Assembly (NCBI RefSeq): GCF_014648055.1
Contig: NZ_BMQJ01000007.1
Span: 249,046-313,045 of the forward strand
Origin: Streptosporangium pseudovulgare
GTDB taxonomy: Bacteria > Actinomycetota > Actinomycetes > Streptosporangiales > Streptosporangiaceae
Length of the DNA: 64,000 nucleotides
Reading direction: 5' to 3'
Shown here: piece by piece, positions 28,592 to 36,578 of the stretch
Layout of the letters: each line of letters opens with the position of its first letter
Numbering within the stretch: the first letter of the stretch is position 1
Program-made: the position numbers and the translations under genes
Notes under the pieces: model-generated
What the model was told of the DNA's origin: nothing
The model's input: only the letters and a program-made list of their open reading frames with translations
Databases searched by the model: none

Positions 28592-29182
28592 TCAGCCTCC
28601 GGCGCGGTGGTCGTCACCTCCGGGGCGGGTGAGGAGGCGGCGCAGGACGGGTGTGACGGCCGCCGACGTCAGCTCCGGGTTCAGCGGCCGGTGCAGCATC
28701 ATCCCGTCGAGGGCGGCGGCCAGCACCGAGGCGGTCTCCTCCGGCGCCTCCTGACCGCGGGCCCGGAGCCAGCCGGCCAGTTCCCGGCGGAACCGGGTGA
28801 CCAGGGCGGTGAGCTCGCGACGCAGGTCCTCGTCGCGGGCGGCGGCGAGGTAGGTCTCGGTGAACAGCACCGACACCGGGTCGCTCCCGGTGAAGGCGTC
28901 GAGCGCGCCGAGCATCCCCTCCAGCCCGTCGTCCAGGGTCTCGGCGCGCTCCAGCAGCGGACCGGTCTCCGCGACGACGCGGCCGATGACGTCGAGGGCC
29001 GCCTCGTTCAGCAGCGCCTGCAGGGACGGGAAGTGGTAGTGGACCAGGCCGGGCGCGACGCCTGCCCGTTCGGCCAGGATCCGCGTGCTGACCGCGGTCC
29101 ACCCCCGCTCGGGGATGAGGTCGGCCGCGGCGTCCAGCAGCTTCCGCCGTACCTCCCGGCCGCGCTCCACCGACGTCTTCAC
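28592..29182 (-). CDS. TetR-family transcriptional regulator
   Basis: A 196-residue repressor. The N-terminal helix-turn-helix is clear (LLDAAADLIPERGW, STRILAERAGVAPGLVHYHF), ending in the typical YHFP; the C-terminal ligand domain (VLFTETYLAAARDEDLRREL and onwards) is all-helical. The GTG start is at 29182. The gene is upstream of and codirectional with the FAD monooxygenase (155-bp gap) and has an inverted repeat in its own promoter region at 29226-29245. The likely role is autoregulation and control of the monooxygenase by a small-molecule inducer. Confidence 0.92.
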   Translation of the reverse strand: MKTSVERGREVRRKLLDAAADLIPERGWTAVSTRILAERAGVAPGLVHYHFPSLQALLNEAALDVIGRVVAETGPLLERAETLDDGLEGMLGALDAFTGSDPVSVLFTETYLAAARDEDLRRELTALVTRFRRELAGWLRARGQEAPEETASVLAAALDGMMLHRPLNPELTSAAVTPVLRRLLTRPGGDDHRAGG

Positions 29183-29225
29183 CCGCGTGCCGCCTCTCTG
29201 ATCGGACGATCGCCTTGGTCGATCG

Positions 29226-29245
29226 ACTTGGTCACCCGTCCAAGT
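29226..29245. promoter_or_regulatory. Inverted repeat, candidate TetR operator
   Basis: ACTTGG, an 8-base spacer and CCAAGT form a dyad 44 bp upstream of the TetR start, next to the AT-containing word TATTACTTGG on the minus strand. Position and size suit a TetR dimer; no binding evidence. Confidence 0.45.
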
Positions 29246-29357
29246 AATAGCACGACGCGTCCCCCGACGCCAGCCGGCGATCGGTCATGCCCCCGATGCC
29301 GGCCGGTGTCGGTCGTGCCTCCGGTCACGCGTGCCGAGCCGTTCCGGAAGAACCCGG

Positions 29358-29768
29358 TTACGGCGCGGGCCTGATCTCCGTGCCCTGGGCGGAGACCAGC
29401 CGCCAGCCTCCGGCCGGGTCGGCGGCGAAGACGTGGGTGTAGCGGCTGCCGGCCGTGAAGGCCGTCCCGTCGTCGCCGGTGAAGCTCATCTCGGTCCGCC
29501 CGACGACGATGCCGACGTCCCCGACGCGGCGGACGACGGCCTCTTCCGGGAAGGACCGCACGGCCGGGAACCGGAGGTCTCCGGAGGACACCGCGCCGAG
29601 CAGGTCGGCCGCGGTGGCGACGGCGCCGTCGTTGACGGCGACGATGACGAAGTCGTCGCGCAGCAGGCCACCCAGTGCCGCGGTGTCGGCGGCGACCAGC
29701 GCGTCGAAGAAACGCCGGTCGTGGTCCAGCAGGGACGCGCGGTCGCCGGAGTCGGCGGTGATGGTCAT
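29358..29768 (-). CDS. NTF2-like (SnoaL/DUF4440) small protein
   Basis: A 136-residue protein with the pattern of the DUF4440 branch of the NTF2 fold: an N-terminal helix (HDRRFFDALVAADTAAL), GGLLRDDFVIVAVNDG, then strands with VGRTEMSFTG and YTHVFAADPAGGWRLVSAQGTEI at the end. Such proteins are small cone-shaped dimers, used as enzymes or ligand binders; no catalytic residues can be assigned here. No signal peptide. It stands alone between the TetR gene and the ARPP-like gene. Confidence 0.85.
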   Translation of the reverse strand: MTITADSGDRASLLDHDRRFFDALVAADTAALGGLLRDDFVIVAVNDGAVATAADLLGAVSSGDLRFPAVRSFPEEAVVRRVGDVGIVVGRTEMSFTGDDGTAFTAGSRYTHVFAADPAGGWRLVSAQGTEIRPAP

Positions 29769-30075
29769 CGGTGGTGTCCGTTCCCTCGGTGTCGGTTTCT
29801 GGGCTTCGAAGGATCGCGATGCTAGACCGTGACGCCGGTGACAAGGTCAAGGGCGGGCTCGTGGCCGGTTTTCGGGGACCGGAGCCGAGCGCCCGGTACG
29901 GCTCACCCTTCGGGGCCCGCACCCGGTACGGCTCACCGTTCGGGACGCACGCCCGGTACGACGCACCCGCCCGGACCCCGCACCGGACGGTGCCTCCGCC
30001 CGGGGCGCACCGGTACGGCTCCCCGCTCCGGGACTCACGCCGGATACGGCCCATCCGCCCAGGACGCGGCCCAGG
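29769..30075. repeat. Intergenic region with degenerate 30-bp repeats
   Basis: No gene is supported in these 307 bases. From about 29889 to 30035 there are four to five imperfect copies of a unit near CCCGGTACGGCTCACC-TTCGGG, with a spacing of about 30 bp. The left part, next to the NTF2-like gene start, is less GC-rich and may hold its promoter. Confidence 0.6.
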
Positions 30076-31281
30076 TCAGCGGGTGCGGCCCGAGCGGCGG
30101 GCGTGGGCGCGGTAGCGGTCGAGGACGTCCTGGCGCAGGAGGTGCCCGAAGCCCGCGCCCTCGATGCGCAGGCCCAGCTCCGGCTCGGTGACGCCGAGCG
30201 CGGCGGCGGTGGCGGCCAGGTTCCAGTCGCACGCGGCCAGTTCGGTCAGCAGGTGGCCGCGCCGTACCTGGTTCTCCGACAGCCGGAACGTCTTGAGGTA
30301 CGCGAGCCTGCCGTGCTCGTCCGTGATGAGCTCGCCGATGTGGTTCTCCCGGTGCCGCTCGAAGGGCGGCAGGAAGCGGGACAGCCGGTAACGGCCCATC
30401 GTGTACACACGCTGGTAGGTGTATCCCGGGCCGAGCGGTCCGGCCGCCATGACCCGGTCGTGGAAGGCCGCCCACTCCTCCGTCTGGCGGCGGGCCGCCG
30501 CGCGCAGGTCGGCGAGCGAGCGCACCCCCGCGTCCGCGATGCGGGCCCTGAAGTCGGGCACCGGCATGGTGAGCGTCGCGTAGTGGTGGATCAGCTCGCC
30601 GTACAGGTCGTGGACCAGGGTGGCGTGCAGGGCACGGTAGTCGGCGGGGTGCGGCACCACGAACGCGGCGGCGAGCGCGTCCGCCGCGTAGACGACGACG
30701 CCGCACTGGCCGGGGTGGATCTCGAAGACGCGCAGCGCGTCCGCCAGCCCCCGGACCTGGGCGCCGGTGTACGCCTCCTCGACGCGGGGCGAGAGCCCGC
30801 GGCTGATCGCGCGGTGCGACCACTCCTCCCAGGAGACCTCGGGGCCGCCGAAGTGCAGCGCCAGGTAGCCCTCCATCGCCAGATGCTGGGGCATGAAGCG
30901 CAGCCGGTTCCGGTCCTCACGGCGGGCCATGCGGCGGTGGAAGCGCAGCGGCATCCGGCGGGGCGGGGAACCGTCCTTCGCCGCGTCCCGGAGCTGGGTG
31001 CCGTACGCCGCGGCGGGCGTGCCGTCGGACGTCCAGGTAGCCACGAACGCGTGCGGGATGTAGGAGATGTAGCGGTCCCGGCGCCCGATCTCGACGACGT
31101 CGAGGCCAGGACCGTCGTAGTGGCCGCGGGGGTCCTCGTCGAGGCCGGGGTCGTCGTGGAGGCGGGCGTCGAGCCGCAGGTCCTCGATCGGCTCGTCGCG
31201 GACCAGCGGCACGAGCCGCACGCCACCCCAGGTCTGCGCAGGACGGGTGGAGAGCCCGGTGAGGGTGAGTTCCTGCGTCAT
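30076..31281 (-). CDS. ARPP-like domain protein with C-terminal Fis-type HTH
   Basis: The ATG at 31281 overlaps the stop of the vWA gene (ATGA), giving 401 residues. The N-terminus (PAQTWGGVRLVPLVRDEPIEDLRL) resembles proteins annotated with ARPP domains (ARG and rhodanese-phosphatase associated protein), known from neighbourhoods of RNA-repair and TROVE genes; this match is from memory. The middle (VEIGRRDRYISYIPHAFVATW, IHPGQCGVVVYA) has no known function. Residues about 350-400 (CDWNLAATAAALGVTEPELGLRI) look like a Fis/HTH_8 helix-turn-helix. The strict pairing with the TROVE/vWA protein suggests a two-protein complex; an RNP or RNA-damage role is inferred. Confidence 0.75.
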   Translation of the reverse strand: MTQELTLTGLSTRPAQTWGGVRLVPLVRDEPIEDLRLDARLHDDPGLDEDPRGHYDGPGLDVVEIGRRDRYISYIPHAFVATWTSDGTPAAAYGTQLRDAAKDGSPPRRMPLRFHRRMARREDRNRLRFMPQHLAMEGYLALHFGGPEVSWEEWSHRAISRGLSPRVEEAYTGAQVRGLADALRVFEIHPGQCGVVVYAADALAAAFVVPHPADYRALHATLVHDLYGELIHHYATLTMPVPDFRARIADAGVRSLADLRAAARRQTEEWAAFHDRVMAAGPLGPGYTYQRVYTMGRYRLSRFLPPFERHRENHIGELITDEHGRLAYLKTFRLSENQVRRGHLLTELAACDWNLAATAAALGVTEPELGLRIEGAGFGHLLRQDVLDRYRAHARRSGRTR

Positions 31282-32789
31282 GCGTCCTCCTCCGAGGGCT
31301 CCGCGTCCAGGAAGGCCGCGACGCGGCGCGCGAGGTGGGCGCGCAGCTCCGGCAGCCCGGTGCGGCCCTCCGCGAACCGGGCCAGCTCCACGAGGGCGAC
31401 CAGGTTCTCGGCGTCGCGGATCCCGGCGGACGGCACGCCGGCCGCCAGCCGCCGCACGTCGAAGGAGGCCGCGTCGTACACCGGGTTGAGGTGCACGACA
31501 CCGCACGCGCCGTCCGGGTCGAGCCGGGTGCGCCAGATCCGCAGCACCTCTCCCGCCAGGCCCGGCGGCGCGTTGTCCCAGCCGTCCGAGACGATGACGA
31601 GGCGTTCGGGTCCGAGCTCCAGGGCGTCGAGAACGCGTTCGCCGAGCGGTGTCGCGCCGTACGGGCGGACGAGCAGCGCGTCCGAGCGGCCCGACAGCCA
31701 CAGCGGCGTGTACCGCGAGGCCAGCGCCTCCAGCAGGAAGTGGCAGGCCAGCGCGACGGCGAGCGGGCGGCGGCGCTTCTGCGCCGAGCCGTACGCCGAG
31801 AAGCTGTCGTCGAGCACGGCGGTCACCCTCCCCCAGCGCCCGGCCTGCTCGCCCGCGGTACGGCGGGCCGCCGCGCGCAGCGCCTCCGTCAGCTCGGCGC
31901 GGCGGCGCACGCGGTCGTCCGGCGGGAGGCCGAGCACGTAGGACGCCAGCCGGGTCAGCGGCATCGCGGTGAGGTCGGCGCGCACCGCGCCGGCCTTGAG
32001 GGTGCGGGCCGACTCCTGCAGGCGCAGCCGTTCCAGGCGGGTGAGCCGGGGCGCGATGCGCTCCAGGAATGCGGCGCGGGGGATGCCGTGCTTCGCCGCG
32101 AAACCCTCCGCCACCGTGTAGGGCAGGTCGTAGATCGCCTCCTGCCGGTAGTGGGCCTGACGCCAGCTCTCCAGGATCGGCGTGGCGTAGGCGGCCTTCC
32201 TGCGCGGGGCGAACAGGAACGTCCCCAGCTCGCCTCGCGGCTCCAGGTGGGCGTGGCGGAAGGCGGTCTTGACGGCGCCGCGGTACTTCACCGCGTCGAA
32301 CGCGAGGTCCGGCCGGGCGGCCAGCCAGTCCCGCATGATCGCCCTGGTGCGGCGGTTGTTGACCCTGGCGCGGCGCAGCTCGCGGAACAGCCGGTAGACC
32401 CGGGGCGGCGGCAGCAGAGCCAGCCGCCGGGCGATCAGACGCCCCTCGGCGCGGCGCCGCTCCGGGTCCGCCTCACCGGCGGTGACCAGCAGGTTCCGGA
32501 TGATCAGGGCGGCGTTGTGGTCGTTGACGTCCAGGGCGAGGGTGGCCGCGTACAGGTCGCGGTAGTTGCCGAGCAGGTACTCGTGGAGGAAGCCCAGGGA
32601 CAGGCCCTGCTCGTCCTCGCCCGAGTGGAACTCGCGCTGCCCGGTGGAGGTGATCGCGGCGTTCACGAACAGCAGGACGTCCTCGGCGGCGACCAGGTCC
32701 GCGAAGGTCTCCGTGCTCTCGGCGGTCACGGCGGTCGTCCTGCTCTCGGTGGTCGCGACGGTACGGCGCCGGCCGGGGTGTGAGGGCAC
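31278..32789 (-). CDS. TROVE-like/vWA domain protein (Ro60-type architecture)
   Basis: About 503 residues from GTG 32789; there is no clear ribosome site there, and an internal GTG about 20 codons later is possible. The N-terminal 300 residues are helical repeats with LIIRNLLVTA, NNRRTRAIMRDWLA and VKYRGAVKTAFRHAH, reminiscent of the TROVE module (KYR...RxAH). The C-terminal 190 residues are a von Willebrand A domain with MIDAS DDSFSAYG (327-334) and IVSDGWDNAPPG. TROVE plus vWA is the layout of Ro60/Rsr, a ring that binds Y RNAs and misfolded RNA. Overlaps the ARPP-like gene. The upstream 289 bp to the kinase gene (32790-33078) has no gene. Confidence 0.75.
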   Translation of the reverse strand: MPSHPGRRRTVATTESRTTAVTAESTETFADLVAAEDVLLFVNAAITSTGQREFHSGEDEQGLSLGFLHEYLLGNYRDLYAATLALDVNDHNAALIIRNLLVTAGEADPERRRAEGRLIARRLALLPPPRVYRLFRELRRARVNNRRTRAIMRDWLAARPDLAFDAVKYRGAVKTAFRHAHLEPRGELGTFLFAPRRKAAYATPILESWRQAHYRQEAIYDLPYTVAEGFAAKHGIPRAAFLERIAPRLTRLERLRLQESARTLKAGAVRADLTAMPLTRLASYVLGLPPDDRVRRRAELTEALRAAARRTAGEQAGRWGRVTAVLDDSFSAYGSAQKRRRPLAVALACHFLLEALASRYTPLWLSGRSDALLVRPYGATPLGERVLDALELGPERLVIVSDGWDNAPPGLAGEVLRIWRTRLDPDGACGVVHLNPVYDAASFDVRRLAAGVPSAGIRDAENLVALVELARFAEGRTGLPELRAHLARRVAAFLDAEPSEEDA

Positions 32790-33078
32790 GAACTGCGAAT
32801 CATCGCTTCACAGGCGGGTTCCGGAAGTCGCGCCGAAGTCCCGCGGCCGGCCCTGGAACGATAACACCGGCTTGTCCGCCTTTTCCCGGTCTTTTCCGCC
32901 GTCGCCGATCATCCGTACCGGTCGTCCTCACCCCGCACAGGCACGGCTCGCACACAGGCACGGAATCGTCAGTGGTCACTCCCGCCCCCGCACAGGTACG
33001 GAACCGTCAATGGCCGCGATGGACACGTCCCACCGGATGGATCTTCCGGAGTGGGGGCCGATCTTCGTCGGCCCCGCG

Positions 33079-35043
33079 TCAGCGGTCGCCGAGGTTCTCC
33101 AGGATGGCGCGTACCTTCCTGGCGTTGGCGTGGTGCGGGCCGTACCTGCGTTCCAGGTCGGGCAGCAGGCGGCCCAGCGTGCGCCCGGCCCGCGTCGTAC
33201 GGCCCGCGCCGAGTTCCACCAGGCCGATCTGGCAGCGGAGTTCGAGGAGGCGGTCCTCGTCGGCGCCGAACCGTCTCTCGTCGTCGAGGAGCCGGCGGAG
33301 ATCGGACAGCGCGAGGTCCGTCTCGCCCACGGCCGCGTGGCAGTTGGCCTCCATCAGCCGGCAGCGCAGGGCGAGGTTGCTGCCGGGGCCTTCCACGGCG
33401 GCGACGTCGGCGGCCAGCCGGCGGAACTCCGGCGCCGCCCTGCGGTAGTCCCCACCGAGGAAGAGGAGCTCGGCGAGTTCGATCCGCAGGCCGATGACCT
33501 CGGAGCTGGTCGGGCCGAACGACCCGGCCGCGGGGCCCACCATCTCCGCCAGCGCGTCGGCCGCCTGGCCGAAACGGGACGCCGCCTTGAGCGCCTCGGC
33601 CTCCCGGCGGGCCCGTTCGATGTCCTCGTGTTCGATCTGCACCAGCCCGGCGGCGAACCGGAACCGCGCCGGCCGCACCGGGTGGGCGGGGCCCCGCCCG
33701 TACTCCGGTTGCCGTTCGTGGCCGGGGCGCCGTTCACGGCCCGGAGTCGCCTCGTGGCCGGGGTGACGCTCGTGGCCCGGCCGTTCGTGGCCCGAGTGCC
33801 GTTCGTGGCCCGTCCGGTGCTCGCCGTACGGTGGCCGTTCGCGACGCGGCGCCCGTTCGCCGTCGGGCCGCCGTTCGCGGGGCTGCTGCCGTTCGGCATG
33901 CGGGGCATGTTCGATGTACGACGTCCGTTGGGTGTGCTGCCATTCGATGTGCGGCGGCCGTTCGGCGTGTGACGTCCGTTCGGCGTGCGGTGGCCGCTCG
34001 GTGTGTGGAGGCCATTCAGTGTGCGGCGGCCGTTCGGCGTGCGGTGGCCGCTCGGTGTGTGGAGGCCATTCAGTGTGCGGCGGCCGTTCGGCGTGCGGCG
34101 GGGCGGTCATGCGGCCCACGACCGTGGCGTACATCCGCGCCGGGTGGGGCGTGTCCAGGTCGACGTAACCGGGGAAGGGCGGCAGCTCGCGGCAGAAGTC
34201 CAGCAGCCGGTCGTAGACGACGTCCGCGCCGCCCGGCCGGTCCTCCGGTTTCTTGGCCAGCAGCCACAGGACGAGGCGTTCCAGCCCCTCGGGGACGTCC
34301 GGCCGCCTGGCGCGCAGCGGCCGGGGCGGGACGTCGGTGTGGTTGCGCATCGTGGCCAGCGCCGTGGGGGCGGTGAACTGGTTGTCCCCGGCGAGCATCT
34401 CGTCGAGGATCACGCCGAGGGAGTACAGATCGCTGCGCGGGCTGACGGCCCCGGTCATGGCCTGCTCGGGCGCCATGTACGCCGGGGTGCCGAGCACCTC
34501 GCCCGTCCTGGTGAGGCGGATCTCCCCACCGGCGGCGTCCGCCCCGGCGGAGGCGAGGGCGGCGGCGATGCCGAAGTCGAGGACCTTGACCGTGCCGTCG
34601 GGGCAGAGCATCAGGTTTCCGGGTTTCAGGTCCCGGTGCACCAGTGCGCCGTCGTGGGCCACGGTCAGCACGGAGCACACCTGCGCGGCGATGGCCGCGG
34701 CCCAGGCCACGGGGATCTCGGTCTCGTCGAGCAGCGCCGAGACCGGGTGCCCCCTGACGAGCTGCATGACCATGTAGAGGTCGTCGCCGTGCGGGCCGCA
34801 GTCATAAACGGTGGGTACACCGGGGTGTTCCAGTCTGGCCGTAATTCGTGATTCGCGTATGAAACGCCTGGCCAGTTCCTTGTCCGGACGGCCATCGGGA
34901 AACCGGGCTGTTTTGATGAATTTGATGGCGATCCGCCGGTCCAGACGGTTGTCGTAACCGAACCAGACCTCCCCCATTCCACCGGAACGGCGGGATGCGG
35001 GATCCAGCTCGTAACGCCCGCCGATAACGGTTCCTCTGCCCAA
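33079..35043 (-). CDS. Ser/Thr kinase with His/Pro-rich repeat spacer and TPR-like tail
   Basis: A 654-residue protein starting at a TTG, as does its paralogue at 1-854. Kinase motifs: IAIKFI, HRDLKPGN, VLDFGIAAAL, AYMAPEQ. The glycine loop reads ASRRSGGMGEVW, so the first glycine of GxGxxG is missing. After the core come about 150 residues of PPHTEW/PPHTER/PPHAER six-residue repeats and then HERxPGHE units; a basic, His-rich disordered spacer. The last 180 residues are helical repeats (AEALKAASRFGQAADALAEM, ELLFLGGDYRRAAPEFRRL) of the TPR type. No membrane segment. It lies 289 bp upstream of the TROVE/vWA gene on the same strand and could control that module. Confidence 0.88.
   Translation of the reverse strand: MGRGTVIGGRYELDPASRRSGGMGEVWFGYDNRLDRRIAIKFIKTARFPDGRPDKELARRFIRESRITARLEHPGVPTVYDCGPHGDDLYMVMQLVRGHPVSALLDETEIPVAWAAAIAAQVCSVLTVAHDGALVHRDLKPGNLMLCPDGTVKVLDFGIAAALASAGADAAGGEIRLTRTGEVLGTPAYMAPEQAMTGAVSPRSDLYSLGVILDEMLAGDNQFTAPTALATMRNHTDVPPRPLRARRPDVPEGLERLVLWLLAKKPEDRPGGADVVYDRLLDFCRELPPFPGYVDLDTPHPARMYATVVGRMTAPPHAERPPHTEWPPHTERPPHAERPPHTEWPPHTERPPHAERTSHAERPPHIEWQHTQRTSYIEHAPHAERQQPRERRPDGERAPRRERPPYGEHRTGHERHSGHERPGHERHPGHEATPGRERRPGHERQPEYGRGPAHPVRPARFRFAAGLVQIEHEDIERARREAEALKAASRFGQAADALAEMVGPAAGSFGPTSSEVIGLRIELAELLFLGGDYRRAAPEFRRLAADVAAVEGPGSNLALRCRLMEANCHAAVGETDLALSDLRRLLDDERRFGADEDRLLELRCQIGLVELGAGRTTRAGRTLGRLLPDLERRYGPHHANARKVRAILENLGDR
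33991..34098 (-). repeat. Perfect 2 x 54-bp repeat within the kinase gene
   Basis: 33991-34044 and 34045-34098 are identical. Each is made of three 18-bp units encoding PPHAER, PPHTER and PPHTEW, and more degenerate units continue to about 33930. Identity of the two copies means a very recent duplication. Confidence 0.9.
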
Positions 35044-35352
35044 AACCCCGCCCCCAGAAAAGGCGTCGACTCGTCGGATAAATCCGGAGAACCTTACGAC
35101 GAGAAAATACAGGTTCGCGTGCCGTGCCGCTGAGGCGTCCCGCCGCTGAGACGATCACAGCGTCCGTCATCCCGCCGACGGCCGTCCTCTCACGGGCCGA
35201 TCACCGCTCCCACCACCCCCGCCGACGGCCGTTCCCCACGGACCGATCACCGCTCCCGCCACCTCCGCCGACGACCGTTCCCCACGGACCGATCACGACT
35301 CCCCTCGCCTCCTCGGCAAGCGTCCTCCAGACGGTTTCCGTGGACGGCGGGA
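35044..35352. repeat. Intergenic region with three 46-47-bp repeats
   Basis: Between the kinase start and the ROK gene stop. Units beginning CCGCCGACGGCCGTTCC at 35172, 35219 and 35265 run to about 35310. The right flank of the kinase gene (35044-35110) is AT-richer and may contain its promoter. No gene is seen. Confidence 0.7.
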
Positions 35353-36507
35353 TCAGCCGAAGATCCTGTCGCGCGTGAGATCCAGGGCGGTCAGGACCGC
35401 GCCCTGCAGGACGGCGTTGCCCGCCACCGTGCTCGCGCGGACCTCCGTCGGGGCCGGGGACAGGTCGCGCAACCGCTCCTCGACCAGTTCCGCGAGGTCG
35501 TCGCCGCCCTCGCGGCCGATGCTCCCGCCGAGGATGACCAGGCCGGGGTCGAGGATGGTGACGAGGGCGGCGGCGCAGGCGGCGATCCGCCCGGCCGTGT
35601 CGTTCGGGCCGAGACCACGCAGGACATCGGGCCCCACGAGGTCGCAGAAGAACCCGCCGTCCGTCCGCAGCATGCCGATCTCGCCCGCGCCGCCCGACGC
35701 GCCGCGCCGTACCCGGCCGTCCAGCACGAGCGCGGCGCCCACGCCCTCGTCGAGCCAGAGCAGCACGAAGTCGTCGCGTCCGGTGGCGGCTCCCGTGCGG
35801 TGCTCGGCGACGGCGGCGAGGTTGACCTCGTTCTCCAGCGTCACCGGGACGTCCAGGTCGCGCCGTACCGCCTGGAGCAGGCCGGGCTCCCAGCCGGGCA
35901 CGTCGTTGGGGGTCACCAGGTCACCGCGCCGCGGGTCCACCAGGCCGGGGGCGCCGAGCACGACGGTGTCCGGGGTCCGGCCCGCGGCGGCCTCGGCGAC
36001 GGCGCACCCGATCAGCGCGGAGAGGCCCGGCGTCCCGCCGGAACCGGGGGGCGCGGAAACGGCGCCGGTCCCGCCCGGTTCCGGCGTCCCGGAAGAGGCG
36101 GAGAAACCGGAGGGCCCGCCCGGCCCCGCGTCCCCGCCGGAAGCGGGGGCGGAACCGCGGCCGGACCCGGGGAGGCCGCGTACGGCGGAGCCGACCGTCC
36201 GGCCGGTGATGTCCGCGACCGTCACGTTGACCGCCGTGCACCGCACGTCCACCCCGGCCACGTGGGCGCGGCCGGCCACGATCCCGAACAGCCGGGCGTT
36301 CGGTCCCCGCCGGTTCTCGCCGCACTCGCCGGCCACTTCGATCAGGCCGCCGTCCCGCAGCCGTTCGATCAGGTCGGACACGGTGGGCCTGGACAGGCCG
36401 GTGAGCTCGCGGAGCTGCGGGGCGGTCAGCGGACCGCGTTCGAGCAGCAGGTCGAGGACGAGCCGATCGTTGATCGCCCGGGCCGTGGCCGGGGTCGCGG
36501 TCTTCAT
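35353..36507 (-). CDS. ROK-family transcriptional repressor (NagC/XylR type)
   Basis: A 384-residue protein with an N-terminal winged helix (APQLRELTGLSRPTVSDLIERLRDGGL) followed by a ROK kinase-fold domain. DxGxT-like strands, ENEVNLAAVAEH, GVGAALVLDG and GEIGM are present. The zinc site usually written CxCGxxGC is not evident: the corresponding place reads GGFFCDLVGPDVL, so metal binding is doubtful. A Gly/Ser/Pro-rich insertion of about 50 residues (115-165) is unusual. It is divergent from the MFS gene with two direct repeats between them, so it very likely represses that transporter and itself. Confidence 0.88.
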   Translation of the reverse strand: MKTATPATARAINDRLVLDLLLERGPLTAPQLRELTGLSRPTVSDLIERLRDGGLIEVAGECGENRRGPNARLFGIVAGRAHVAGVDVRCTAVNVTVADITGRTVGSAVRGLPGSGRGSAPASGGDAGPGGPSGFSASSGTPEPGGTGAVSAPPGSGGTPGLSALIGCAVAEAAAGRTPDTVVLGAPGLVDPRRGDLVTPNDVPGWEPGLLQAVRRDLDVPVTLENEVNLAAVAEHRTGAATGRDDFVLLWLDEGVGAALVLDGRVRRGASGGAGEIGMLRTDGGFFCDLVGPDVLRGLGPNDTAGRIAACAAALVTILDPGLVILGGSIGREGGDDLAELVEERLRDLSPAPTEVRASTVAGNAVLQGAVLTALDLTRDRIFG

Positions 36508-36520
36508 CCCGCCATATTAG

Positions 36521-36568
36521 TCAGGGTTCCTGCCTGTTCAGCTTTTCATCAGGAAGCCTGCCTGTTAG
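36521..36568. promoter_or_regulatory. Two 20-bp direct repeats between ROK and MFS genes, candidate operator
   Basis: TCAGGGTTCCTGCCTGTTCA (36521-36540) and TCAGGAAGCCTGCCTGTTAG (36549-36568) match at about 15-16 of 20 positions, offset 28 bp, and each contains a small CAGG...CCTG dyad. They fill the 71-bp divergent promoter region, where a ROK repressor would act. Confidence 0.6.
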
Positions 36569-36578
36569 ATTCTCCGAC

